64,000 bases of DNA from Shimia sp049116215 (lineage in GTDB: Bacteria > Pseudomonadota > Alphaproteobacteria > Rhodobacterales > Rhodobacteraceae), in contig NZ_JAGDZB010000001.1 of the NCBI RefSeq assembly GCF_049116215.1, positions 744,001 through 808,000 on the forward strand, in the 5' to 3' direction. The translations under genes and the position numbers were made by a program. Below are positions 33,961 to 42,665 of the stretch, piece after piece. Numbering within the stretch: the stretch's first letter is position 1; each line of letters begins with the position of its first letter. Under the pieces are notes generated by a model. That model was not told the origin of the DNA. It ran no database searches and was given only the letters and a program-made list of their open reading frames with translations.

Positions 33961-35802
33961 TTACTCGGCCGCCTCGTCTGCGTTTAGGAAGCCACCAGAT
34001 TGACGTGCCCAGAAACCGGCATAGAGGCCGTTCTGCGCCAGGAGTTCTGCATGGCTGCCCTGTTCCACAATACGCCCCTGATCCAAAACCAGAATGCGGT
34101 CCATCTCAGCAATTGTGGACAAGCGGTGCGCAATCGCGATCACGGATTTCCCCGCCATCATGCCATAGAGCGTGCGCTGAATGGCGGCTTCGACCTCGCT
34201 GTCCAAGGCGCTTGTCGCCTCATCAAGCAGCAGAATCGGGGCGTCTTTCAGGATCACGCGCGCCAGAGTGATACGCTGACGCTGACCACCAGAGAGTTTT
34301 ACACCGCGTTCACCAACATGAGCGTCATATCCGGTGCGTCCTTGCGGATCTTCGAGATCCAGAATGAACTCATGTGCCTCTGCTTTCTGTGCCGCCGCGA
34401 TCATCTGCTCTTCTGTAGCATCCGGGTACCCGTATAGCAGGTTACCCCGAACAGATCGGTGCAGCAGCGAACTGTCCTGTTGCACCATGCCTATTTTGTC
34501 GCGCAGACTGTCCTGAGTGACGGTGGAGATATCCTGACCATCGATCAAAATGCGCCCCTGCTCGGTGTCGTAGAACCGCAAAAGAAGCTTCACCAATGTG
34601 GACTTACCGGCCCCAGAACGGCCGATCAGCCCGACCTTTTCACCCGGCGCGATGGTGAGGCTGATGTTGTCCAACCCGCCGCTGTCGCGGCCATAGTGGT
34701 GTGACAAACCATCAAGCTCGATCTTGCCTGCGGAAAACTCCAGCGGCTTGGCATCTTGGGAATCAACCAAATCAATCGGTTGCGCGATGGTTTCCATACC
34801 TTCGGCCACCACACCCAACTGACGGAAGAAAGAGGTCAGCGCCCACATGATCCAACCGGTCATCGCGTTCAAACGCAGGCTCAAAGCGGTGGCGGCGGCG
34901 ACCACACCCACACTGGCCAATCCTTGCATCCAGAGCCAGATGGCCCAACCCACAACGCTCACGATCAGCACGCCGTTGAGCAGCACCAACATCACATCCA
35001 TCAAGGTGAAAATACGCATTTCCGCCTGGAAGGTTTCACGTGAGCATTCAATGGCTTCCTTGGCATAATCCAGCTCACGCTTGTTGTGCGCAAAGAGCTT
35101 CACTGAGTGGATATTGGTATAGGCGTCGACCACACGGCCGGTGACTTTGGAACGTGCATCAGAGGCCTTTTGCGACGCGGGACCAACACGTTTCACGGTC
35201 CATTTCACCAAGAAACCGTAGAGCACCAGCCAGCCCAGCATTGGCAGCACCAAACGCGGGTCAGCATCTGCCAAAAGGATGGCCGCACCAACGACATAAG
35301 CAATTGAAAACGTTATGGCGTCAAACACCTGAAACACGGCTTCGCCAGCTGCTGGTGGGGTTTGCATAATCCGGTTGGCAATGCGGCCTGCGAAATCGTT
35401 CTCAAACCAGCCAACTGATTGACGCAAAACATGTTTATGAGCGCGCCAGCGGATCAAAGTGCCGAAGTTTGGCAGCAGAGTATTGTTGAGCAACAGCACA
35501 TCAAACGCCTGCAGCGCAGGGCGCAGGAACAGCACGAAGAGAATAACCAAAATGAACTCGGTGCCGTGATCTGCCCAGACCTGGGAGGGATCCCCACTCA
35601 ACAGGTCCACAATCCGGCCCATATAGGCGATCAGACCGATCTCCACAGCGGCCACAATGACCGACATTATCGTAGCAAAAACAAAGACTTTGCGGAATGG
35701 CTGCGCGTAGTCGCGCATAAAGGGCCACAGCTTTGTGGGGGGCGTGTCTACTTCGTCGTAGTCGCAATAAGGGTCAACAAGGGTCTCGAAAAACTTGAAC
35801 AT
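33961..35802 (-). CDS. ABC exporter, fused permease and ATPase (MsbA-like)
   Basis: A 613-residue half-transporter that should work as a homodimer. The N-terminal half has six membrane segments (about 35-330). The C-terminal half is an ATPase with Walker A GLIGRSGAGKST, signature LSGGQRQRITLAR, Walker B ILLLDEATSALD and the switch IAHRLST. Substrate is unknown; lipids or drugs are the usual possibilities. I chose the ATG at 35802 because AGGA lies 6-7 bases upstream; an upstream ATG adds 17 residues. The 50-bp repeat copy B is 185 bases upstream in the same orientation. Confidence 0.93.
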   Translation of the reverse strand: MFKFFETLVDPYCDYDEVDTPPTKLWPFMRDYAQPFRKVFVFATIMSVIVAAVEIGLIAYMGRIVDLLSGDPSQVWADHGTEFILVILFVLFLRPALQAFDVLLLNNTLLPNFGTLIRWRAHKHVLRQSVGWFENDFAGRIANRIMQTPPAAGEAVFQVFDAITFSIAYVVGAAILLADADPRLVLPMLGWLVLYGFLVKWTVKRVGPASQKASDARSKVTGRVVDAYTNIHSVKLFAHNKRELDYAKEAIECSRETFQAEMRIFTLMDVMLVLLNGVLIVSVVGWAIWLWMQGLASVGVVAAATALSLRLNAMTGWIMWALTSFFRQLGVVAEGMETIAQPIDLVDSQDAKPLEFSAGKIELDGLSHHYGRDSGGLDNISLTIAPGEKVGLIGRSGAGKSTLVKLLLRFYDTEQGRILIDGQDISTVTQDSLRDKIGMVQQDSSLLHRSVRGNLLYGYPDATEEQMIAAAQKAEAHEFILDLEDPQGRTGYDAHVGERGVKLSGGQRQRITLARVILKDAPILLLDEATSALDSEVEAAIQRTLYGMMAGKSVIAIAHRLSTIAEMDRILVLDQGRIVEQGSHAELLAQNGLYAGFWARQSGGFLNADEAAE

Positions 35803-36129
35803 GAGAATGTCCTGTAAAAACAGTGGATTGTGCAAAATGAAGTGACTCGCCATCTCTGGCTGCCACGGCAGTCAGATTGGCTTATGAAAACCAGATCCCG
35901 CGATACATCTTGCACTCCTTCTCATGTTTGAGCTGTCGGCATGCTGGCGCAGTGTTGCGCGTGCGTCAACCTATGATTTACCTGACCTTTGGCACGTCGG
36001 TATCGCGTCGGTATTTTGACTGTTTCGCGGAGGTGCGGCCCATATGGCAGCGGAGCGGGTAAACACAACGTGCGCAAGGTGTTGCGCGATCTAGCGACGC
36101 AACACGCTCGCCGGATCAGCGCAGTGGCG
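35803..36129. other. 327-base intergenic region holding repeat copy B
   Basis: The only gap over 300 bases. I see no credible gene in it; the open frames lack ribosome sites and known motifs. It contains repeat copy B at 35987-36036, and the promoter of the ABC exporter must lie here or just upstream. No terminator hairpin for the cca transcript is evident. Confidence 0.6.
35987..36036 (-). repeat. 50-bp intergenic element, copy B (tandem 11-bp repeat)
   Basis: The reverse complement reads GCACCTCCGC, AAACAGTC, then ATACCGACGCG directly followed by ATACCGACGTG and CCAAAG. It matches 8039-8088 at 45 of 50 positions by hand alignment. Relative to the ABC exporter start (35802) it has the same orientation that copy A has to radC. 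Confidence 0.75.
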
Positions 36130-37287
36130 TCAGGGCAGCATGTCCAGAAGCTCGGGTTTTGTGAGCGCGAAGTCGGATGCAATCCAACGTGATTCGAGCT
36201 CTTTGAGCGCCTTGCCCAGCGCCGCGCCTTGAAACCGGTCGATAAGGTCCGCTGGACGGATTGGGAAGGTTGCCTCGGCTCCCTGTTGCGCGACCTTCAA
36301 AGCATCGGGCATCAATGGCATCTCAAACATTGCAGCGCGTAGCAACAAAATCGAGGATGCGGTCTCTGCACCGTGGAGGTAACCCAGCGCGCCGGGGGTG
36401 TCGGACGTCTCAAGCCCGTTGCGCAACACGTCGCGATGGCGGGCGGCCTTTTTGGACAACCGCAAAGCCTCGGCAATGTTGTCTCCGCCCAACACCGTCA
36501 GACGACGGATAGGATCGATGGGCACCGCAGCCATCTCTTCCAGATGCACCAAAGGCGCCAAAGCGCGGTCATCCGTGCCCGGGAGAATGGCGGTGAGCGC
36601 GCCGGTCTGGCGCATGGCCGCCACAGACGGGGCCGGGTTTGGCGCGCCCATGAGTTTTAGGGTTTCACTGCCGACTCGCTCGCGAGAAAGGGAGGACAAG
36701 CCGTCGATGTTGGCGGCAATGGCGGCAAGCGCGTCGGGGTCCATGCCTTCGGTGGGGTCGCCGTAATAGGCGTGAAAGCGAAAGTAGCGCAGGATGCGCA
36801 GGTAGTCTTCGCGAATGCGGTCTTCGGCGTTGTCGATGAAACGCAGGCGGCGGGCTTTGAGGTCTTTGAGCCCCCCCAGCGGATCAACCACTGTACCGTC
36901 GGAGGTGGCATAAAGCGCGTTCATGGTGAAGTCGCGGCGGCGGGCGTCATCTTCGACATTGTCGGAAAAGGCGACAACCGCGCGGCGACCATCGGTTTCC
37001 ACATCATGGCGAAAGGTGGTGATTTCGTGCGGAATGCCGTCGGCCACTACGGTGATGGTGCCGTGATCTATGCCGGTGGGGATCGCGTTGAGTCCAGCGT
37101 CTTTGGCAAACTCCAAGACACGCTCCGGACGGGCATCCGTGGAGATATCGATGTCATTTACTGGCGCGCGCAAAAGCGCGTTGCGGACACAACCACCAAC
37201 CAGCAGCGCCTGATAACCATGCGTCTCTAACATGGCGCAAACGGCCTGTGTTGGGGCGGCTGTTAGCCAATCACCGGAGACTTTCAT
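36130..37287 (-). CDS. cca: CCA tRNA nucleotidyltransferase
   Basis: Class II nucleotidyltransferase that adds or repairs the 3' CCA end of tRNAs. The 385-residue protein has the nucleotide-binding GGCVRNALL at 31-39, the metal-binding DID at 45-47, RRDFTMNALY near 140 (ribose selection) and EDRIREDYLRILRYFRF near 180 (base recognition). A poly(A) polymerase is the main alternative, but the short length and context favour CCA addition. Its ATG overlaps the NudL-like gene's stop by four bases. Confidence 0.92.
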   Translation of the reverse strand: MKVSGDWLTAAPTQAVCAMLETHGYQALLVGGCVRNALLRAPVNDIDISTDARPERVLEFAKDAGLNAIPTGIDHGTITVVADGIPHEITTFRHDVETDGRRAVVAFSDNVEDDARRRDFTMNALYATSDGTVVDPLGGLKDLKARRLRFIDNAEDRIREDYLRILRYFRFHAYYGDPTEGMDPDALAAIAANIDGLSSLSRERVGSETLKLMGAPNPAPSVAAMRQTGALTAILPGTDDRALAPLVHLEEMAAVPIDPIRRLTVLGGDNIAEALRLSKKAARHRDVLRNGLETSDTPGALGYLHGAETASSILLLRAAMFEMPLMPDALKVAQQGAEATFPIRPADLIDRFQGAALGKALKELESRWIASDFALTKPELLDMLP

Positions 37288-37892
37288 GTGCCTGACACCT
37301 GTTTCGCCAAACCGCGCAAGATGCGGGCTGTGGCACCCCAGATATAGTAGGGGCCAAAGGGCACGGTGAAATAGTGACGACGTTGGCCTTGCCAGCGGCG
37401 GGATTGGATCGAGAAGACCGCAGGATCGGTCACATGGGACAGTGGCACGGAGAAGACCTCTTCGACTTCACCTGGCTCAGGGATTACGTCAAAAGCGTCT
37501 CTAACATGGCCCAACACCGGCGTGACGAGAAAGCTGGTGACGGTTTCATGGGTGGGCAAAGTCCCCAGAACTTCGACGTTGTTGGAAGGCAAGCCAATCT
37601 CTTCACGCGCTTCACGCAGGGCAGCAGCAATCACATCTGCATCGCCTTCATCCTGCTTGCCACCGGGAAAGGATATTTGCCCCGGATGGTGTTTCAGATG
37701 GCTGGCGCGTTTGGTCAGGATGACATGGGGGATGCCTTGTTTGATCTCGATGGGCACAAGTACACCAGCTGGGCGCAGCTTGCGGCCTTTGGGCAGAATC
37801 ACATCGGGATTGAGATCAAAATCAGAAGAGGCCGCGCTGTCGCGGGACAGCGCGGCCTTGATTGAGTGGAGCGGATCAGGCGCCTTTGGCAT
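37284..37892 (-). CDS. CoA pyrophosphatase-like Nudix hydrolase (NudL/YeaB type)
   Basis: A 202-residue Nudix protein expected to cleave CoA or related dinucleotides. The Nudix box is GGKQDEGDADVIAAALREAR followed by EEIGL, preceded by VILTKRASHLKHHPGQISFP, the UPF0035 signature of CoA pyrophosphatases. I start it at the ATG at 37892, which overlaps the hslO 3' end by 17 bases; a longer frame would overlap by 68. It sits between hslO and cca in one transcription unit. Confidence 0.88.
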   Translation of the reverse strand: MPKAPDPLHSIKAALSRDSAASSDFDLNPDVILPKGRKLRPAGVLVPIEIKQGIPHVILTKRASHLKHHPGQISFPGGKQDEGDADVIAAALREAREEIGLPSNNVEVLGTLPTHETVTSFLVTPVLGHVRDAFDVIPEPGEVEEVFSVPLSHVTDPAVFSIQSRRWQGQRRHYFTVPFGPYYIWGATARILRGLAKQVSGT

Positions 37893-38880
37893 CTGCGTCC
37901 GCAGTTTTGGCCTCAAATCCAACTGTGGCTGGATCGAGGTCATAGTGCGCGCCGCAGAATTGGCAATCTGCCGTCACCCGCCCGTTGTCTTTGGTCATCG
38001 TGGCAATGTCTTTCGCCGAATAGATCGACAATGACTGACGCACACGCTCCTCGGAACAGGTACAGCCAAACTTGACCGATTGTGCGTCATAGGCACGCGG
38101 CGCTTCCTCGTGGAACAGACGTACCAAAAGGTCCGTTGGCGGCACGGAGGGGCCGATCATTTCCAGATCTTCCACCGTGTCCAACAAGATGTTGGCGCGG
38201 TTCCAGTTTTCGGCGTCTTCTTCGTTCACCACATCTTTGGCAAGCAGATAGCCGCTTTCGCCGCTTCCGCCTTCGCCAGAGACTTCCGGGCTAGCCTTAG
38301 GCATGTGCTGCAGCATGATGCCGCCAGCACGCCAATGCTCACCCACGCCGGGCTCAACAGATTTGCCGAACTTCAGCGAGAAGCGGGTGGCCAGCTGTTC
38401 AGACTGCGCAAAATAGGCTTCTGCGGAAGCTTGCAACGACCCGCCCACAAGACCGGAAATGCCTTGATAGGGTTTCATGCCGTCGCCCTGGTCGATCAGC
38501 ACCGCAAAGTAGCCGTTGCCCAACTGCTCAAACGGGGTGCCGTCGGTCAGGCGTTCCTCGTCAAAGCTGGCATAGGCGCGAATACGGGCCGGCTCGCCGT
38601 CGGCAGTTGGCGCGTAGTAATCGGTCGCAATCATGCGCACAGGGCCATTGGTTTGCACCTGCAGCGACAGCTTCCAGCGCAGGCTAATGGTCTGACCGAT
38701 CAATGCGGTCAGCAGGGCCATTTCAGCCACCAAAGCCTCCACCGTTTCCGGATAGGCATGTTGTTTGAGCACGCCGGAGAGCACGCCATCAAGGCGGGCC
38801 ACGCGCCCGCGAATATCAGAGTTGTCCAGCTGGAACGGCAGCACTGTGTCGTCCCAGGCAATGTTGCTTGCAGCTTTCAT
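37876..38880 (-). CDS. hslO: Redox-regulated chaperone Hsp33
   Basis: Holdase chaperone activated by oxidation and unfolding. The 334-residue protein has the N-terminal Hsp33 domain (LPFQLDNSDIRGRVARLDGVL) and the C-terminal zinc switch CTCSEERV (CxC) and CQFCGAHYDL (CxxC), which releases zinc on oxidative stress. A short acidic/Ala tail follows. It heads the hslO-Nudix-cca unit and is divergent from another Nudix gene. No RpoH-like promoter is obvious upstream. Confidence 0.96.
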   Translation of the reverse strand: MKAASNIAWDDTVLPFQLDNSDIRGRVARLDGVLSGVLKQHAYPETVEALVAEMALLTALIGQTISLRWKLSLQVQTNGPVRMIATDYYAPTADGEPARIRAYASFDEERLTDGTPFEQLGNGYFAVLIDQGDGMKPYQGISGLVGGSLQASAEAYFAQSEQLATRFSLKFGKSVEPGVGEHWRAGGIMLQHMPKASPEVSGEGGSGESGYLLAKDVVNEEDAENWNRANILLDTVEDLEMIGPSVPPTDLLVRLFHEEAPRAYDAQSVKFGCTCSEERVRQSLSIYSAKDIATMTKDNGRVTADCQFCGAHYDLDPATVGFEAKTADADAKGA

Positions 38881-38958
38881 GGGGTTTCCTTATCGGCCTT
38901 CCCTTGCCATACCGCGACTATATAGGGCCAGCAAGGGCAGGAAAAAGGGGTTTCACGC

Positions 38959-39396
38959 ATGATACCACGTTTTGGAACACCGCCGCGCAAAGATGTGCGC
39001 TACACAATGCGCCCCGGAGCCTATGCGGTTTTGCTTCAAGGTGGCCAAATGCTGCTCACCCATCAGGCTGAACCAACGCCGGAGTTCCAGCTGCCGGGCG
39101 GTGGAATTGATCCCGGGGAAAGCCCGGTGGTGGCGTTGATGCGGGAGGTTTTTGAGGAAACCGGATATCGCATTACCAAGCCGCGGCGGTTGGGGGTGTT
39201 CCGCCGGTTTACCTTTATGCCGGAGTATGACCTCTGGGCCGAGAAGCTTTGCACCATCTACTTGGCCACGCCAACCCTGCGGATTGGACCGCCAAGCGAG
39301 CCCGGGCATAAAGCGGTGTGGATGGGTATTGAAGATGCGGTCACGCAGCTGGGCAATGCCGGAGACCGGCATTTTACGGCCCAGTTTCTGCGCTAA
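38959..39396 (+). CDS. Nudix hydrolase
   Basis: A 145-residue protein with the Nudix box PGGGIDPGESPVVALMREVF followed by EETGY, and a one-domain layout. N-terminal YTMRPGAYAVLLQGGQMLLTHQ and C-terminal PGHKAVWMGIEDAVTQL resemble the broad ADP-ribose/NTP pyrophosphatase branch. Substrate cannot be read from sequence. It is a separate lineage from the CoA-type Nudix at 37284 and mutT at 16579. The ATG follows a GGGGTTTCACGC leader. Confidence 0.88.
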   Translation: MIPRFGTPPRKDVRYTMRPGAYAVLLQGGQMLLTHQAEPTPEFQLPGGGIDPGESPVVALMREVFEETGYRITKPRRLGVFRRFTFMPEYDLWAEKLCTIYLATPTLRIGPPSEPGHKAVWMGIEDAVTQLGNAGDRHFTAQFLR

Positions 39397-39402
39397 CCCA
39401 GG

Positions 39403-40719
39403 TTAGGTGCCGCGGTATTCCAAAAGAATGCCAGACACATCGTCGGGGAAGCCTTTACCACCGGAGAACTCGTCAAGTTTCCAGACCATGGCTTGCAACG
39501 TGTCTTCAAGATCGTGGCCAGCCAGATCAACCATCAACGCCTCAAGACCTTCCTCACCCAGCAAGCCATTGGCCGTATCCGGACATTCGGTCACGCCATC
39601 AGACAACAGGAACAGGCGGTCCCCTTTGTTGAGATCGATGCAGAATTGCGAGAACTCAGCCCCTGGGATCAGACCCACCGGCAATCCGCCAGGGCCCTCT
39701 TGCTCAATCGAGCCATCAGCGCGTTGGATCACAGGATGAGGATGACCAGCCTGTGCAAGGATAACGTGTCCTGTGGCAAGATCGACATCGGCGAGCAGCA
39801 TGGTGAAGTAATGCTCGGTTTCCATCTCGTCCAGGATGATTTCGTTAAGACGCGCAACAACTTCGGCGGGCGGCAAGTGAGTCGTTGTGCCGTCTTTTTC
39901 CACCTGCATCGCCACATTATGTTCCGGTGAAGTCGCCGAAAGGTAGCCCGCGAGACGGGCGGTAATCAACGCAGAGCTGATTCCATGACCCGAAACATCG
40001 ATGGCATACAAACCGATTCGCGTGTCGCTGATCTTATAGTGCCCCACCAAATCGCCGCCCACATGGCCAGAGGATTGCAGCAGAAGCGACACCGCGCCGC
40101 GATCAAAATCTTTGAACCGTTCGGGCACAAGTGATTGCTGCAGCTTCTTGGCGGCCAGCAGGTCATTGTCCAGCGAGTCATAAAGACGCTGAAGCTCATC
40201 CAGCGTTTCCGAGATCACTTTGTTCTTGTCGGTGAGTTCGCGCTCCATGCGCAGGATACGCTCCGCCGCAGAGATCCGTGCACGCAGTTCGTAACCGTTC
40301 ACAGGCTTGGTCAGAAAATCATCCGCACCGGCATCAAATCCTTGAGCAACCTCAGTTTTTTCACTCTTGGAGGTCAACAGAATGAAGTATCCGTAGCTCT
40401 CCGAACTCAACTCACGGAAGGCGCGACAAAACTCCAGACCGGACATGCCTGGCATCATCCAGTCTGACAGAATCAGATCCGGCAGCTCTTCGCTACAGAT
40501 ATCAAGGGCCTCCTGACCGGAGGCCGCCTCGATCACATCATAACCGTCCCGTTTGAGCGACAAGCTCAGAATACGACGCTGCACGCGGCTGTCATCAACC
40601 AGCAACACGCGTTTGATCACGCCTACATCAGGCGCATCATTGGTCTCAGCGGATTTAACAGTGTTGGCCGACAAGCTTCCCTGACCTTTGCACAAATTTT
40701 GACTTCTTTCGTAACACAA
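39403..40719 (-). CDS. Response regulator with PP2C (RsbU/SpoIIE-type) phosphatase output
   Basis: A receiver domain (about 35-155, phospho-acceptor Asp86 in LILSDWMMPG) is joined by a coiled-coil linker (about 160-200) to a PP2C-like serine phosphatase domain (about 215-436). Family members dephosphorylate anti-sigma-factor antagonists in partner-switching systems. The linker includes the turn DKNKVISETLDELQRLYDSL. The start is uncertain. No ATG precedes the receiver; candidates are TTG at 40719, TTG at 40674 and a GTG near 40617. The given start is the outer limit. It is divergent from an Hpt protein, and both may belong to one signalling route. Confidence 0.88.
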   Translation of the reverse strand: MCYERSQNLCKGQGSLSANTVKSAETNDAPDVGVIKRVLLVDDSRVQRRILSLSLKRDGYDVIEAASGQEALDICSEELPDLILSDWMMPGMSGLEFCRAFRELSSESYGYFILLTSKSEKTEVAQGFDAGADDFLTKPVNGYELRARISAAERILRMERELTDKNKVISETLDELQRLYDSLDNDLLAAKKLQQSLVPERFKDFDRGAVSLLLQSSGHVGGDLVGHYKISDTRIGLYAIDVSGHGISSALITARLAGYLSATSPEHNVAMQVEKDGTTTHLPPAEVVARLNEIILDEMETEHYFTMLLADVDLATGHVILAQAGHPHPVIQRADGSIEQEGPGGLPVGLIPGAEFSQFCIDLNKGDRLFLLSDGVTECPDTANGLLGEEGLEALMVDLAGHDLEDTLQAMVWKLDEFSGGKGFPDDVSGILLEYRGT

Positions 40720-40839
40720 CTATGGTCTTGCTACTTAACATGCCGTCAAAAGTAAAAATGAGATAGTTCAAATTTTATCGTGTAGGATTTGTTAACACTT
40801 TTCTGTCACTGTCTAGGGGTGAATGATGAGGAACTGCCC

Positions 40840-41163
40840 ATGATTGACTGGGAACGAGTAGAAGAACTGCGCGACGAAATCGGCGCGGAAGATTTTGGTG
40901 AAGTGGTGGAACTCTTTCTTGATGAAGTTGAGGAAGTGATTGCGCGCCTGCGTGAAACTCCGGACATTGCCACCCTCGAAGCGGATCTGCACTTTCTTAA
41001 GGGTGGCGCGTTAAACCTTGGTTTCCGTACTTTCTCGCAATTGTGCCAAGCAGGCGAAGCTGCGGCTGCCGCAGGCAAAGGCGACACCGTAGATGTGCCC
41101 GCAATCTTGGCATCGTTTGAGGAAAGCAAAGGCGTGTTTGCGCAAAAACTCGCTGCCGCCTGA
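40840..41163 (+). CDS. Histidine phosphotransfer (Hpt) domain protein
   Basis: A 107-residue single Hpt domain. DFGEVVELFLDEVEEVIARL and the phospho-acceptor context LHFLKGGALNLGFR, with His51, match the family (HxLKGxAxxxG). It would pass phosphate between a hybrid kinase and a response regulator. I chose the ATG at 40840, with GAGGA 7-8 bases upstream, over a start 17 codons earlier. It lies opposite a REC-PP2C gene. TTAAC sites occur at 40735 and 40792 between the two genes. Confidence 0.9.
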   Translation: MIDWERVEELRDEIGAEDFGEVVELFLDEVEEVIARLRETPDIATLEADLHFLKGGALNLGFRTFSQLCQAGEAAAAAGKGDTVDVPAILASFEESKGVFAQKLAAA

Positions 41164-41376
41164 AAAGCTGCCCCCTGACAAGGCCGGAAACGGCGCACCC
41201 TTAGAAAATGAGATGTGTTCGCCCAAGGAGTGACCTGGGCGACGTATTGTGCGTTTCGATGCGCTTTTTTTCGATGCAGCTACGCCAAAGGCCACGCAAT
41301 TGGCTTTTGGCGACCTCGTAATTGAGCCTGAGGCGACATTGCGACCCAAAACGCTGCAGCAAAAGGCATTCGCGCC

Positions 41377-42615
41377 CTAGAGCACAAACTGCCCCAGAGT
41401 TTCATCGTTGGTGATATCGGTGTAGGTCATGCCTGCGGCTTCAATGCGCTCAAACAACGCGTCGAAGTTTTCCGGTTTGCGGGTCTCGATCCCAATCAAA
41501 ACCGAGCCAAAGTTGCGGGCGGATTTCTTGAGGTACTCAAACCGGGCAATGTCATCTTCCGGGCCCAGCGTTTCGAGAAAGTCTCGCAAGGCACCCGGGC
41601 GCTGTGGCATCCGTAAGATGAAGTACTTTTTTACACCGGAATAGCGTTGCGCCCGTTCCTTGACCTCTGGCAGACGTTCAAAGTCAAAATTACCGCCCGA
41701 GGTCACGCACACCACGGTTTTGCCTTTGATCTGATCCGCCACATCGGTGAGCGCATCCACGGCCAAGGCGCCTGCGGGTTCCAGCACAATGCCTTCAACG
41801 TTGAGCATCTCCAGCATGGTGGCGCAAATCCGATCTTCAGGGGCAGCCACCACGTCTTCGGGCGCCACATCGGACAGGCGGGCAAAAGTTTTGTCGCCAA
41901 TGCGCGCGACAGCAGCACCGTCCACAAAGCTGTCAACATGCGCCAGAGTGGTTGGCGCGCCGGCATCCAGAGCAGCGGCCAAGCTCATGCCACCTTCGGG
42001 TTCCGCCAACGTGTAGGTCAACACATTGGCAAAGTAGCTGTGCACACCAGACGACAAGCCGCCGCCGCCCACGGGCAAAATGATGTGGTCTGGAACACGA
42101 CCCAGTTGGTCTTCAACTTCGACCGCGACCGACGCTTGCCCCTCAATCACATCTTCATCGTCAAATGGAGATAAAAAGGCGGCATCCACCTCAGCGCAGT
42201 AAGTCTGCGCCGCCGCCAGCGTGTCGTCAAAGTAGTCCCCGACCAGGCGGATTTCGACGTTGTCGCCGCCAAAAACCTGAGTCTTGAAAATTTTCTGTTG
42301 CGGCGTCGTGACCGGCATGAAGATCACGCCCTGCACATCAAAATGTTTGCACATATAGGCGACACCCTGAGCGTGGTTGCCGGCGCTGGCACAGACAAAA
42401 ATCCGCTGATCGGGGGTGTTCGCGCGCACCTTGCGCATGGCGTTGAACGCGCCGCGCAGCTTGTAAGACCGCACAGGCGTGAGGTCTTCGCGCTTGAGCC
42501 AGATGTCGGCACCAAAGCGGGCGGAGAGGTGGGCATTCAGCTGCAGAGGCGTGGCGGGGAAAACGCTGCGCATGGCGGCTTCGGCAGTGCGGGCACATTT
42601 ACGAAATTCGCTCAT
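41377..42615 (-). CDS. ilvA: Threonine ammonia-lyase (threonine dehydratase)
   Basis: PLP enzyme that deaminates threonine to 2-oxobutanoate, the first step to isoleucine. The 412-residue protein has PVRSYKLRGAFNAM with the PLP lysine K52, the glycine loop LPVGGGGLSSG, and CVTSGGNFDFERL. The C-terminal part at about 325-412 is ACT-like (YFILRMPQRPGALRDFLETL), expected to give feedback control. The length matches the shorter one-ACT type rather than the 514-residue Escherichia coli form. Monocistronic by appearance. Confidence 0.93.
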   Translation of the reverse strand: MSEFRKCARTAEAAMRSVFPATPLQLNAHLSARFGADIWLKREDLTPVRSYKLRGAFNAMRKVRANTPDQRIFVCASAGNHAQGVAYMCKHFDVQGVIFMPVTTPQQKIFKTQVFGGDNVEIRLVGDYFDDTLAAAQTYCAEVDAAFLSPFDDEDVIEGQASVAVEVEDQLGRVPDHIILPVGGGGLSSGVHSYFANVLTYTLAEPEGGMSLAAALDAGAPTTLAHVDSFVDGAAVARIGDKTFARLSDVAPEDVVAAPEDRICATMLEMLNVEGIVLEPAGALAVDALTDVADQIKGKTVVCVTSGGNFDFERLPEVKERAQRYSGVKKYFILRMPQRPGALRDFLETLGPEDDIARFEYLKKSARNFGSVLIGIETRKPENFDALFERIEAAGMTYTDITNDETLGQFVL

Positions 42616-42665
42616 GTGCCCTGAGTGGCCGAAGCCGGAAGGTTTGGCAAGGGGAAGGTCCTAGA

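Noticed and set aside
35877..36062. 61-codon open frame in the intergenic gap with repeat copy B
   Set aside because: No ribosome site, no motif, and it runs through the repeat element. It is more likely chance.
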